Below, in pieces: positions 40,710 to 50,365 of a stretch of DNA of 55,796 bases; within the stretch, counting starts at the first letter, position 1, and each line of letters begins with the position of its first letter. The notes beneath the pieces were generated by a model. That model was not told the DNA's origin and did no database searches. It worked only from the letters and a program-made list of their open reading frames with translations. The DNA lies in the NCBI GenBank assembly GCA_963977675.1, contig CAXBPY010000015.1, positions 1 to 55,796 of the forward strand, given 5' to 3'. The position numbers and the translations under genes were made by a program. Source of the stretch: CAXBPY01 sp003455275. GTDB taxonomy: Bacteria; Bacteroidota; Bacteroidia; Chitinophagales; UBA10324.

Positions 40710-43700
40710 ATGAATAAATTTTTCCAAACAATTCGGCAACTGTCGACAGTTGCAATGTTTATCCTTGTTTGGGCGTGCGGTTTAAATAAAACCTTCGCTC
40801 AAGGATCGCTTACCATTACAAGTAGCCCGTTGCCTGCATTTCATCTTTACACAGCAACAGGAGCATCTTACTCCCAGTGGTTTTTCTTCACCGGTACAGG
40901 AATGACCGGGAACACATTAGTTACAGCAACTGCGCCTCCTAATTTCGAAGTTTCAAGCAACAACTCAACCTTCGGAGCCACTGCTACTTATGTTTCAACC
41001 GCGACCGCAGGGTTGTCGCTTGCAGGTGGAGCCACCACAGCAGGAAGTACAACAATTACCATGACCAGCACAGCAGGAGTTACTGTAGGTTGGGGAATTT
41101 CCGGTGGAAGTATTCCTGCACTTACTAAAGTTGTTTCGGTGGTGAATGGAACTACACTTACTATTTCGCAAGCGCCAACAGCTACTGCATCTGCACTTAC
41201 TTTTTCTTCTGGGCCGATTGTTTATGTAAGAGCAAAATCAGGTTTAGCAGTTCAGAATTTTGGTTCACAATCTTATACAGGAGGTGCAACCACAAGCGGT
41301 TCAGCTACTGTTACAATGACTTCAACTACCGGAATTGTTGCCGGCGAAAACATTACCGGTACGGGTATTCCGGCTAATACTACTGTTCTTACTGTTGTGA
41401 ACGGAACCACATTAACACTCTCTGCAAATGCATCAGCAACAGGTTCTGCGTTAACATTTACCGTATCTCCGAATGTAATTCTATCTTCTAATAATACTAC
41501 GCCAGCTAAATCAAATTGCAGTGTTAGTATGCAGGTATATCCAACTCCGGGTTCATTTACTAATGGAAATATTGCAATTCTCAGAATGGGGTTTACTTCT
41601 TCTATTGGACAAGTTATTTTGATTGATGAGTACACTCAAGCAGGTTCTTATGTTCAAACATTCATTACTCCGTTTAGTACTTCAACTTCTTATACCCCAA
41701 ATGGAACAAGTGTGGTTGAATCCGGAAGCGCTGCAAATGATGGAGGCCTCTCTCTTTCAGCGGATGGTCAGTATCTTGCCTACGGAGGTTACGATGGATA
41801 TCTTACTCAAATTGGTATTGCAAATACAACTTCAGCAGTAGCACCAAGAGTTGGAGCTCTGTTAAAAGCCGATGGAACCTTTACCACAAATATGACTACC
41901 AGTCAATTTTCTGCCGCGAGTGTTCGGGGCAATGGAGCAATAGATGGAACTTCTACTTGGGTAGGAGGAAATGGTGGTTGCTACCTTTTAACTTCCGCCG
42001 GTGGCACAAATCAAGCTGGAACACAAATAGTAACTGGAAATCTTCGCGGAGCAATTATTCAAAACGGTCAACTCTATGCAATGACTGCTTCAGCTATAAA
42101 CCAACTTTACCCGGCAACATCTGTTGCAGGAATGAGCGCTGTTCCGAATATTGCTGCATCTCAAACGGCTATTCCACAAACTGGCGCAAACCTTTTTGCA
42201 ATGTGTGCGCTTGATATTAACGCAAGTGTTCCGGGCAATGATGTTGTTTACATAGCAGATGGAACTGCAGGTATTTTGAAATACACTTTCGATGGAACTT
42301 CATGGACTGCGAAAGGAAGTTTAACCGGTGTAGCAGGTGGAGTTACAGGAACAGTGAGCGGAGGGAATGTTACACTCTTCATTACAAATACAACAGGCGG
42401 AGGAAACACAGTTGTTAAATACACTGACAACACTGCTGCTACAAGTTCTCTTTCTGGAACAATTACCGGCAACACAATTGTGGCGACTGCATTTGCAAAT
42501 ACTGTTTTCCGTGGAGTGGCAATGGCTCCTAGAATTCTTTCAGCTACACCAACTGTTGCTGTAGCAACTCCGGCACCAGTTGCAAATAACATTCTACTAG
42601 GAAGCACCAACAATGTAATTTATCAAATGAACTTTACTGCAGGAGCCAATGATGCGGTACTTACAGGCTTAACAATTACTACAGCAGGAACATATAATAA
42701 CACTACTGATTTTGTTGGAACAAACGGATTTAAAATTTGGATTTCTCCGAGCAGCACTTTCAGTGCAACTACTGCAACACCAATTGGAGTGTTTGCTCCG
42801 GTTGCAAGCGGTGCAACAATTTCAACCAGCATTCTTGCACAATCAATTCCTGCTTCTGCAACACGATACATTTATTTCACTGCTGATGTTTTAGCAGGAG
42901 CTACTGTAGGAAACACAATCAACATCACTGCAACTCCACTGGGAAATATTGTTCTCGCTGATGCAGGAACAAAAACCGGTTCAGCAGGAATTGGCGGAGT
43001 GAAAACTATTTCTCCGGCACCATCGATCAGCGCAGTGCCTTCAACGCTACCTTCAATGTTCACTTATTTCGGAACTGCATCAGGTGCTCAGAGTTATGCA
43101 CTAACAGGTGCTTACCTCACTGCGAACCTTAATGTAACTGCTCCAACAAATTTTGAAGTGTCATCTGACGGAACAAACTTTTTTCCTTCACTGAGTTTAA
43201 CTCCTGTGAGTCAAAGCGTGAGTGCAACCATTTATGTTCGTCTCACTTCTTCTGCTCCAGTTGGAACTTATACCAGTCAGTTAGTTACAAATGCTTCAAC
43301 CGGAGCAACTACCCAAAATGTAACTGTATCAGGAACTGTGGTTGCCGCTGCTACCTCTTTCACAGCGGGAGACATAGTGGTTTATAGAATAGGAAATGGT
43401 GCATTATCAAGTTCTGCAACTGCAACATTTGTTGATGAGTTTCAACCGATTGCGAGCAGCCCATTAGTTCAAAGCATCGCAATGCCTACAGGTATTAATG
43501 GTTCGAACAGAATGCTCACCAATAGCGGAACTGCAACTTCAGAAGGTTCAATGAGCTTGTCGGTTGACGGACAATACTTGTGTGTAGGTGGTTACGATGC
43601 TGCTGTTGGAACTGCAACTATTGCATCAACCACTGCTGCTTCTACAAACAGAATTGTTGGTAGAATTGGAGCGGATGGTTCTGTAAATACAAGCACAAGA

Positions 43701-46700
43701 ATTCCAGATGGATTTGATGGAAATAATTTGCGAAGCGTTACATCAATTGATGGAACGGGTTTCTGGGCAACTGGCGCCGGAAACTTAAACACAGGAGGTG
43801 TTCGCTACATTACTCTTGGAAATAACACAAGCACACAACTCAGCACTGCGCCAACCAATGCTCGCGTAATTGCGATTTATGGAAATCAACTTTATGTTAC
43901 ATCAGCAACTTCAAATGTTGGATTAAACACTGAAGGAAGCGGCGTTTCTTCTTCAACCGGATTAATAACAACCACCATTACACTTCCTTCCAACCCAACA
44001 GATGCTTATGGTTATGTACTTCTCGACAGAGATGCTACAGTTCCTGGTACTGATGTTCTCTACATTGCAAACAATGCCGGCGGTTTATTAAAATATTCTT
44101 TCGACGGAACTTCGTGGACTGCGCGCGGATCAATAACCGGAAATGTAACGGCAGTAACCGGAAAAGTGAATGGCGCAAATGCTGATCTATATGTGGTTTC
44201 AGCGAACAGCTCGACATCAGCTACTCAGTGTGATTTATATAAAGTTGTAGATGTTGCTAATTACGACGCGAATATTACCGGAAGCGGGGGAGCAGTATCT
44301 GCAGTTCCGGGAGCGGTGTTGATTAAATCTTCTGCAACTAACACAGTTTACAAGGGAGTTGCTTTTGCTCCAGTAGCATTGCCAACCACACCTGTTGTAA
44401 CATTTACATCGGGCGGTCCTGCTGCGGGTCCTGTTCTTCAGGCAGAAACTGATCATCAGATTTATCAGTTGAATGCAGCAGTGACTGGCGCAAACGCTGT
44501 GGTGACTTCACTATCATTCACTACCGGAGGAACTTATGTAACCGGTGATTTATTCGCCGGACCATCTCCATTCAAACTTCGTTACTCAACTGACAATGTT
44601 CTTGACGCAACTGATGCAACGATAGGAACCGCTGCTGCTGTGGCTTCCGGCGGAACAATTACTTTCAACATTGCACAACCAATTGCAGTAAGCACAACCG
44701 GTTACTTCTTCGTAACAGTTGACATAGCAGGCGGAGCAACGGTTGGAAACACAATCAGAATTAATGCTACACCTGTAAGTAACATCACACTTGCTGATAA
44801 CGGAACCAAGTTAGGTTCTCCTGCTGCAGGTGGTTATCAAACAATTTATTCAAGCGTGCTGCCTACAGTTTATTATTCAAACGGCGGAAACTTAGACAAC
44901 CTTGCAAACTGGGGCGATCAAACTGATGGAAGTGTTTCAATTCCCGCGTATGCACCAACAGGTTTTAACATGAATGGAATTACCTGGAAGATTGCAAATG
45001 GCTCTACAACTATCAATGCTGCATGGGCAGTGAGCGGAACAAATTCCCGTGTTGATGTTCAGTCAGGTCAAACATTTATTATTCCTGCTGCTTACAGTTT
45101 CACAATTACTGGAACAGGCGCTGCAACTGATGTTGAAGCAACAGGAGTTTTGGATATGATTAACAACACGATTCCAACTCTTGGAAATTTGGATCCGGCG
45201 AGCACAGAAATTTTTGACGGAAGTGCTCAATCAGTTCCGGGTTCTCTTACAGTTTCTTATGGTAATCTGAAATTAGTTGGCGGAACAAAAACCATCACCG
45301 GATTATTCAATTCAAATCCGATTGAAGTGAAAGGTGATTTCACAATTGACAATGCAACACTCACTTCAAATCTTACAGGAAGTCAGGAACAAACAATTGG
45401 ATTGTGGGGCGATTTGAAAATTCTGAATGGCGTTACTTACCAAGCCGGATGGAATGGATTTGTAAACTACGAAGCGAAAGGAACTGCAGCACAAACATTT
45501 TTCGGAAATGGTTTCGCTGTGAACTGTAAAAAGTTTTACATCAACATCAACAACTTGAGTGCGGCTACTAATTTGAAACCGAGCGGAAGCGTAACTCTTT
45601 CTAACACTGGCGGGGGAACAAATCTTGTTCTCGCAAATACTTTGAAAGTGAATTGCGGAACTGTATCGCCTGCTAACACTGCAACATTTGATGATGGCGG
45701 ACAAACAATCACCGTAGCCGGAGATTTAGAGATGGCGGGAAATTCTGCAAACTACACACTAACAGGATCTGTTGTTCTCACGGGCGCATCAGGAACTGTA
45801 AATCTTCGTCAGGATGGCGGTGCAGGAAGCGCGCTTGTGTTGAAAGCAAATCTTCACAACCTTTCAATTCAAACAAGTGGTAACACTGTAACTCAGGTTC
45901 AACCATCTGTTGGATCTTCAACACTTAACATAACAGGAAACTTTACCATTGCAGGTACTTCAACCGGAAAATTCACTCCTTACGGAAACACAATTAAAAT
46001 CGGTGGAAACTTTTCTGACACTCGCACCATTGACATGATTGCTGCGGGAACTTCAACTTTCGAATTCAACGGAAGTTCTCTTCAAACATTTACTACTGCT
46101 TACACTTCAGGAGAATCTTTCTTCAGTGTAAAAATTAATAATGCCGCAGGAGTGAATATGCTTTCTGGAAGTATTTTCAAAAACACAAGCACCGGAAACC
46201 TGAACATGACTGCTGGAATTCTGAACACAGGAACCGGCAAAGTGATTTTGAACAACACTGCAACCATTACAGAACCTTTGAATGGAAGCAGCTTCGTTCT
46301 AGGAAAAGTTGAAACATCGCGCACGCTTGCATCAGGAACGCCTGAAACATTCGGTGGACTTGGAATTGATGTGACACCAAGTGCAAATGCTGCAACTACC
46401 TGCACACGCGTGATTGGAACCAACAATGCAATTGGTTGCGCCAACTCAAGCACTCTTCGCTACTTTGATTTCACTTCTGTTCCTGTTGCTGCGCCCACTT
46501 CAGTTGTGTATCATTACTTCGATACAAACTATGAAATGAATAATTATGATGAAGGAGATGTTTCCATCTTCACATCAAATTCTCCATACACAACATGGAC
46601 AACTGCTCCTGCAACACTTGATTCAAATAATAATAAGTTAACCATAACTGGACTTACCACGCTTTCAAGAATTACATTGAGTGTTGCTGCTCCTTCAGGC

Positions 46701-48398
46701 GGAAATGCAATTCCATCAGGTGGAACCATAACAGCACGCACTACCCTGATTTGTCCTAACTCTTCTACAAACATTACCATCTCTGGTTTTGGACAGGGAA
46801 CAGTTCAATGGCAGCAATCATCTAATGGAGTAACGGGCTGGGCAAATGTTGTTGGTGGTTCTGGCGCTACCAGTTTGACCTACACAACTCCTGCGCTCAA
46901 CGCAACAACATACTACCGCGCAATTGTTTCGAATAGTTGTTTCGATGTGTCAAGCACAACTGCAACAGTTTATATTGCTTCACCGATTACTGTTACAATT
47001 TCACAAGTGACTGCAACATCTGCCCTTGTTTCATGGACACCTTATGCAGCTAATACAGGAGTGAATTATACCGTAAGTTGGAGTGGCGCGGCCGGTTCAG
47101 GTTCAGCATCAAATGCAACTAATCCAAGATTGATTACTGGATTGAATTCTTCATCGGCATTAAATGTGACAGTAACTCAAAATACTCCTGCTGGTTGCCT
47201 GAATTCATCAAACGCAAGCACCACTACACTTTGCACTGCTCCAACCGGTGTTACTCAAACTGCAAGCACCAACAATTCAATTACAGTTTCATGGACAGGA
47301 ACTGCAAGCAGCTATCAGGTATTTTGGAAGTTAGTGAATTCGAATTCTCTTGTTTATTCATCAGCAACTGTTGCAACGAGCCCATACACCATCACCGGGT
47401 TATCAACCGGACAGATGTATGCAGTGTATGTGGTTGGTTATAATTGTCCTTCTATTGGTTTCTCAAGCCAACCATCAACAACGCAATACTTCAGCACAAA
47501 CGGAGCTTCTATCACTTGCACAGTTCCTACTGTTACAGCTACTTCCCCATGCCCGAATAAAATTGTAGTAACTATGACAGGGGGCAGCGGGCAGTACTAT
47601 GTTTCGCTTCGCCGAACATATCCAATTGCAGGAACTGTGAATACCTATTATGTAAATGGAAACTCCTTCACTTACAATATCAATTCAACGCCTGGAGGTT
47701 CGATCTTTGAAATATATGCACGCAGCTATTGTGCTGGAGTTTATTCGCAAATCAGCATTCCAATTCAGGTTCAGGTGAAACCTGCATGTCCTGCGGTTTC
47801 AAACCTTGTTCTCAGTAATCCGACTTGTCACGGTTTCACTGCCTCATGGAATGCAGAAGATTGCTTAGGAATTGGCGCTGGTTATGCTGTTTATGTTCAT
47901 AATGCAGCCGGAGGAAGTACCAATGCATATATCACCACAGCAACCAATTACAAGTTCAACATTTTTAACCTTGGAAATACAATTGAAGTTACGGTTCGTT
48001 CACTTGGTTGCAATTCTGCGCCGGGTGCTCCTTCCTCTACTGAATCAATTACAACATTGAATTCATGTAAAGATGAAGTTACAGGAGATACAATGACAAA
48101 CGATGAACAAAGCGGAGTGACTGTTCAAACAATTTCTTCTCAGCTGACAGTTTATCCAAATCCGAACATGGGGGCATTCACAGTTAACTATCAAAGCGCT
48201 AACTCTGATGAACACACCGTTCAGGTTGAAGTGTTTAATCTGCTCGGACAAACGCTTATAACCAATCTTGTTGAAATTGAAAATGGAATTTTAAATCAGC
48301 AAATTGAATTGCCTTCAGAAATTTCTTCAGGAATTTACTTTGTTCGGGTGATTGATGGAGTAGAGAGAATGGATCAAAAAATTATCCTTCAGAAATAG
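40710..48398 (+). CDS. Giant modular T9SS surface protein (2562 aa)
   Basis: Ser/Thr/Ala-rich secreted protein. After the signal peptide (~1-32) comes module A1 (~33-285), interrupted by two 60-residue inserts. Then come propeller-like P1 (~285-610, GGLSLSADGQYLAYGGYDG), C1 (~612-767), A2 (~772-877, APTNFEVSSDGTNFFPSLSL), P2 (~884-1220, GSMSLSVDGQYLCVGGYDA) and C2 (~1228-1380). A G8-like or beta-helix region follows (~1390-1960, NLDNLANWGDQTDGS), then an Ig-like domain (~2005-2090), about three fibronectin III-like domains (~2090-2465) and a type A sorting domain (~2474-2562, LTVYPNPNMGAFTV, SSGIYFVRVID). The A-P-C block is present twice, so it arose by duplication. A cell-surface adhesin or scaffold is likely; no catalytic motif is seen. 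Confidence 0.85.
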   Translation: MNKFFQTIRQLSTVAMFILVWACGLNKTFAQGSLTITSSPLPAFHLYTATGASYSQWFFFTGTGMTGNTLVTATAPPNFEVSSNNSTFGATATYVSTATAGLSLAGGATTAGSTTITMTSTAGVTVGWGISGGSIPALTKVVSVVNGTTLTISQAPTATASALTFSSGPIVYVRAKSGLAVQNFGSQSYTGGATTSGSATVTMTSTTGIVAGENITGTGIPANTTVLTVVNGTTLTLSANASATGSALTFTVSPNVILSSNNTTPAKSNCSVSMQVYPTPGSFTNGNIAILRMGFTSSIGQVILIDEYTQAGSYVQTFITPFSTSTSYTPNGTSVVESGSAANDGGLSLSADGQYLAYGGYDGYLTQIGIANTTSAVAPRVGALLKADGTFTTNMTTSQFSAASVRGNGAIDGTSTWVGGNGGCYLLTSAGGTNQAGTQIVTGNLRGAIIQNGQLYAMTASAINQLYPATSVAGMSAVPNIAASQTAIPQTGANLFAMCALDINASVPGNDVVYIADGTAGILKYTFDGTSWTAKGSLTGVAGGVTGTVSGGNVTLFITNTTGGGNTVVKYTDNTAATSSLSGTITGNTIVATAFANTVFRGVAMAPRILSATPTVAVATPAPVANNILLGSTNNVIYQMNFTAGANDAVLTGLTITTAGTYNNTTDFVGTNGFKIWISPSSTFSATTATPIGVFAPVASGATISTSILAQSIPASATRYIYFTADVLAGATVGNTINITATPLGNIVLADAGTKTGSAGIGGVKTISPAPSISAVPSTLPSMFTYFGTASGAQSYALTGAYLTANLNVTAPTNFEVSSDGTNFFPSLSLTPVSQSVSATIYVRLTSSAPVGTYTSQLVTNASTGATTQNVTVSGTVVAAATSFTAGDIVVYRIGNGALSSSATATFVDEFQPIASSPLVQSIAMPTGINGSNRMLTNSGTATSEGSMSLSVDGQYLCVGGYDAAVGTATIASTTAASTNRIVGRIGADGSVNTSTRIPDGFDGNNLRSVTSIDGTGFWATGAGNLNTGGVRYITLGNNTSTQLSTAPTNARVIAIYGNQLYVTSATSNVGLNTEGSGVSSSTGLITTTITLPSNPTDAYGYVLLDRDATVPGTDVLYIANNAGGLLKYSFDGTSWTARGSITGNVTAVTGKVNGANADLYVVSANSSTSATQCDLYKVVDVANYDANITGSGGAVSAVPGAVLIKSSATNTVYKGVAFAPVALPTTPVVTFTSGGPAAGPVLQAETDHQIYQLNAAVTGANAVVTSLSFTTGGTYVTGDLFAGPSPFKLRYSTDNVLDATDATIGTAAAVASGGTITFNIAQPIAVSTTGYFFVTVDIAGGATVGNTIRINATPVSNITLADNGTKLGSPAAGGYQTIYSSVLPTVYYSNGGNLDNLANWGDQTDGSVSIPAYAPTGFNMNGITWKIANGSTTINAAWAVSGTNSRVDVQSGQTFIIPAAYSFTITGTGAATDVEATGVLDMINNTIPTLGNLDPASTEIFDGSAQSVPGSLTVSYGNLKLVGGTKTITGLFNSNPIEVKGDFTIDNATLTSNLTGSQEQTIGLWGDLKILNGVTYQAGWNGFVNYEAKGTAAQTFFGNGFAVNCKKFYININNLSAATNLKPSGSVTLSNTGGGTNLVLANTLKVNCGTVSPANTATFDDGGQTITVAGDLEMAGNSANYTLTGSVVLTGASGTVNLRQDGGAGSALVLKANLHNLSIQTSGNTVTQVQPSVGSSTLNITGNFTIAGTSTGKFTPYGNTIKIGGNFSDTRTIDMIAAGTSTFEFNGSSLQTFTTAYTSGESFFSVKINNAAGVNMLSGSIFKNTSTGNLNMTAGILNTGTGKVILNNTATITEPLNGSSFVLGKVETSRTLASGTPETFGGLGIDVTPSANAATTCTRVIGTNNAIGCANSSTLRYFDFTSVPVAAPTSVVYHYFDTNYEMNNYDEGDVSIFTSNSPYTTWTTAPATLDSNNNKLTITGLTTLSRITLSVAAPSGGNAIPSGGTITARTTLICPNSSTNITISGFGQGTVQWQQSSNGVTGWANVVGGSGATSLTYTTPALNATTYYRAIVSNSCFDVSSTTATVYIASPITVTISQVTATSALVSWTPYAANTGVNYTVSWSGAAGSGSASNATNPRLITGLNSSSALNVTVTQNTPAGCLNSSNASTTTLCTAPTGVTQTASTNNSITVSWTGTASSYQVFWKLVNSNSLVYSSATVATSPYTITGLSTGQMYAVYVVGYNCPSIGFSSQPSTTQYFSTNGASITCTVPTVTATSPCPNKIVVTMTGGSGQYYVSLRRTYPIAGTVNTYYVNGNSFTYNINSTPGGSIFEIYARSYCAGVYSQISIPIQVQVKPACPAVSNLVLSNPTCHGFTASWNAEDCLGIGAGYAVYVHNAAGGSTNAYITTATNYKFNIFNLGNTIEVTVRSLGCNSAPGAPSSTESITTLNSCKDEVTGDTMTNDEQSGVTVQTISSQLTVYPNPNMGAFTVNYQSANSDEHTVQVEVFNLLGQTLITNLVEIENGILNQQIELPSEISSGIYFVRVIDGVERMDQKIILQK
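41022..41204 (+). repeat. 60-residue GGATT..GSTTITMTS repeat, copy B1
   Basis: Encodes GGATTAGSTTITMTSTAGVT through VVNGTTLTISQAP to SALTF. It is paralogous to B2 at 41280-41459. It sits inside module A1, at a place where A2 has no such insert. Confidence 0.65.
41280..41459 (+). repeat. 60-residue GGATT..GSATVTMTS repeat, copy B2
   Basis: Encodes GGATTSGSATVTMTSTTGIV through VVNGTTLTLSANA to SALTF. About 60-65 percent of its residues match B1 by eye. It is separated from B1 by about 25 residues of module A1 (PIVYVRAKSGLAVQNFGSQS). Confidence 0.65.
41560..44850 (+). repeat. Large internal duplication (P-C blocks) in the giant gene
   Basis: The segment at about 41560-43010 (propeller P1 plus C1) matches 43360-44850 (P2 plus C2). 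Paired landmarks are VVYIADGTAGILKYTFDGTS with VLYIANNAGGLLKYSFDGTS, and AGATVGNTINITATPLGNIV with GGATVGNTIRINATPVSNIT. Boundaries are approximate. Confidence 0.7.
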
Positions 48399-48426
48399 AT
48401 TTGGTTCTGAGATATTATTTCTCACC

Positions 48427-48462
48427 AGAGCCGGTTGAATTTATTCAGCCGGCTCTTTTTTT
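48427..48462 (+). terminator. Intrinsic terminator after the giant gene
   Basis: AGAGCCGGTTGAAT / ATTCAGCCGGCTCT pairs as a long stem with one G-U pair, followed by seven T, 28 bases past the stop. Confidence 0.85.
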
Positions 48463-48557
48463 GGCTCACGGCATGAACTAATTTCTTTCGCTTCGGTTCT
48501 TGTTCTTGATTTTTATTTTGCGCCCCATCAAATAAAAATTTTCCTTACCTATTTTAT

Positions 48558-49493
48558 ATGATTGAAGTTGTCGATTGCCTCATTATCGGTTCCGGACCTG
48601 CCGGTTACACTGCAGCCATATATGCTGCACGCGCTAACCTGAAACCATTGATGATTACAGGCCTTGAGCAAGGTGGACAGTTAATGAATACTACTGATGT
48701 CGAAAATTTTCCGGGTTATCCTAATGGAGTTCTTGGTCCTGAAATGATGGAAGATCTTCGCAAACAAGCTGAGCGTGTTGGAACTGAAATACGATTCGGT
48801 TATGTGAATAAGGTTGATTTCAGCGCAGACATTCACAAAGTTTGGGTTGACGAGAAAACTGAAATTCATTCAAAGTCAATCATCATTGCAACCGGAGCAA
48901 CTGCAAAATGGCTTGGTATTGATTCAGAAAAAAGATTGAATGGTTCAGGTGTAAGTGCTTGTGCTGTGTGCGACGGATTTTTTTACCGCGGAAAAAATGT
49001 TGCGATTGTTGGAGCGGGAGACACCGCGTGTGAAGAAGCAATTTACCTGAGCAAGCTTGCTCCGGAGGTTCACATGCTGGTGCGTAGCGAACACATGCGT
49101 GCAAGCAAAATCATGCAGGATCGCGTGGCTAAAACAAAAAATATTAAAGTGTATTGGAACACCGAAACTGTCGAAGTACTGGGCGAAAAAGCTGTTGATG
49201 GAGTTAAGGTGCGAAACAGGAAAACAGGAGAGGAGCAGCAAATCAAGGTAGATGGATTTTTTGTTGCCATTGGCCATAAACCGAATTCAGATATTTTTCA
49301 AGGCATGATCAATATGGATGATCAGGGTTACATCATTACTGAGCCTGATTCAGCAAAGACTAATATTCCAGGTGTATTTGCCTGTGGCGATGTTCAGGAT
49401 AAAATTTATCGCCAGGCAGTAACAGCTGCCGGTTCCGGATGCATGGCTGCACTTGATGCAGAAAGATATTTATCTGCTCTTGGTCATCATTGA
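48558..49493 (+). CDS. trxB: Thioredoxin reductase
   Basis: 311 residues, normal length. It has the FAD-binding GSGPAG (11-16), redox pair C135/C138 (SACAVCDGFF), NADPH-domain GAGDTA (152-157) and the C-terminal FAD segment VFACGDVQDKIYRQAVTAAG. It reduces thioredoxin with NADPH. The usual HRRxxxR motif that reads the 2'-phosphate of NADPH is VRSEHMR here. The trxA gene lies convergently 86 bases away across a shared terminator. Confidence 0.93.
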   Translation: MIEVVDCLIIGSGPAGYTAAIYAARANLKPLMITGLEQGGQLMNTTDVENFPGYPNGVLGPEMMEDLRKQAERVGTEIRFGYVNKVDFSADIHKVWVDEKTEIHSKSIIIATGATAKWLGIDSEKRLNGSGVSACAVCDGFFYRGKNVAIVGAGDTACEEAIYLSKLAPEVHMLVRSEHMRASKIMQDRVAKTKNIKVYWNTETVEVLGEKAVDGVKVRNRKTGEEQQIKVDGFFVAIGHKPNSDIFQGMINMDDQGYIITEPDSAKTNIPGVFACGDVQDKIYRQAVTAAGSGCMAALDAERYLSALGHH

Positions 49494-49500
49494 ATAAAAA

Positions 49501-49530
49501 AAAATCCCTGAATTTCTTCAGGGATTTTTT
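49501..49530. terminator. Bidirectional terminator between trxB and trxA
   Basis: AAAATCCCTGAA / TTCAGGGATTTT with a 4-6 base loop, A-rich on the left and T-rich on the right. Confidence 0.85.
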
Positions 49531-49579
49531 AGTGTCACTTATTTTTTTTACTAACAGTTGAAGATTGTTGAATTGTTAT

Positions 49580-49897
49580 TTACAAATGCATTTTCAGTTT
49601 TTCTTCAAGCACCGACTTCGGAACAACTCCTACTTGCTTGTCTACTAGTTTTCCTCCCTTGAAAAAAAGAATAGTAGGAATTCCGCGGATACCATATTCC
49701 ATTGGTACTTCAGAATTCATATCTACATTCATTTTGCCAACAACGGCCTTGCCTTCATATTCTTTTGAAAGTTCTTCAACAGAGGGACCAATCATACGGC
49801 AGGGTCCGCACCATTCAGCCCAAAAGTCAACCAGCGCAACTTTGTCGCTATCCATCACGGTTTCCTTAAAATTAGAGTCGGTAATTTCTAAAGCCAT
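49580..49897 (-). CDS. trxA: Thioredoxin
   Basis: 105 residues, a classic single-domain cytosolic thioredoxin with active site WCGPC (C30, C33) in ALVDFWAEWCGPCRMIGP, cis-Pro segment IRGIPTILFFKGGK, and the buried Asp in ALVDFWA. It is the substrate of the adjacent TrxB. A CACATTTG -7-like box lies 40 bases upstream. Confidence 0.95.
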   Translation of the reverse strand: MALEITDSNFKETVMDSDKVALVDFWAEWCGPCRMIGPSVEELSKEYEGKAVVGKMNVDMNSEVPMEYGIRGIPTILFFKGGKLVDKQVGVVPKSVLEEKLKMHL

Positions 49898-49936
49898 TTT
49901 TTTAAATTGAAATTATTGTTTATTAAATCAGCATCG

Positions 49937-49944
49937 CAAATGTG
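49937..49944 (-). promoter_or_regulatory. Near-consensus -7 box of trxA (CACATTTG)
   Basis: The reverse strand reads CACATTTG, one base from TACATTTG, 40 bases upstream of the trxA ATG. TTTG occurs further upstream, but the spacing is long. Confidence 0.3.
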
Positions 49945-49990
49945 AACAACACCTTTTGAATTTGGTTCACAAAGTTTCCACAGAATTTTT

Positions 49991-50353
49991 TCACGAAGCA
50001 GTGGGGGCATTAGATGAATTGTCCTCCCAGTTACAACAATATTTTTTCCAGTCTGCCTTCAGGCGTTCGCGTTCCTCAGGATTCATGGTTCGGATTTTAT
50101 TGTCCCATTTCTTTCTCCAGAAATAACCATGACCCCAATATCCACTGTGCCATCTGCCGCCCCGCATTCCAAAAAGAATTTTGCTCAACAAGAGCAATCC
50201 GGCAGCTTCCCAGAACGAAATCATTTTCCAACCGGTAATGCCGGGAATAATTGTATTCCAAAGCCACATGACTATGAATGAAAAAATAAACGCCAGGGCA
50301 CTGAAAAGGGTAATTGCACCGAAAATTTTCAGAAACAAAAATTTTTTATTCAT
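49991..50353 (-). CDS. Small membrane protein paired with an ECF sigma factor
   Basis: 120 residues with two TM helices (~10-32, ~45-60), a Gly/His/Trp-rich loop (FGMRGGRWHSGYWGHGYFWR) and a charged C-terminal helix (TMNPEERERLKADWKKYCCN) containing adjacent cysteines. It begins 12 bases after the sigma-factor gene and is probably co-transcribed. Such small partners may act as anti-sigma or sensor proteins; that role is inference. The His-rich loop and CC pair could bind metal. Confidence 0.65.
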   Translation of the reverse strand: MNKKFLFLKIFGAITLFSALAFIFSFIVMWLWNTIIPGITGWKMISFWEAAGLLLLSKILFGMRGGRWHSGYWGHGYFWRKKWDNKIRTMNPEERERLKADWKKYCCNWEDNSSNAPTAS

Positions 50354-50365
50354 AACAATTATTTT

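Noticed and set aside
41273..43792. Several long reverse-strand open frames inside the giant gene
   Set aside because: They are shadows of the Thr/Ala/Gly-rich coding strand (NNC/NNA codon bias); the plus-strand gene has signal, domains and sorting domain.
48399..48557. Possible small RNA or tRNA between the giant gene and trxB
   Set aside because: Only a terminator hairpin is seen; no cloverleaf or other conserved fold.
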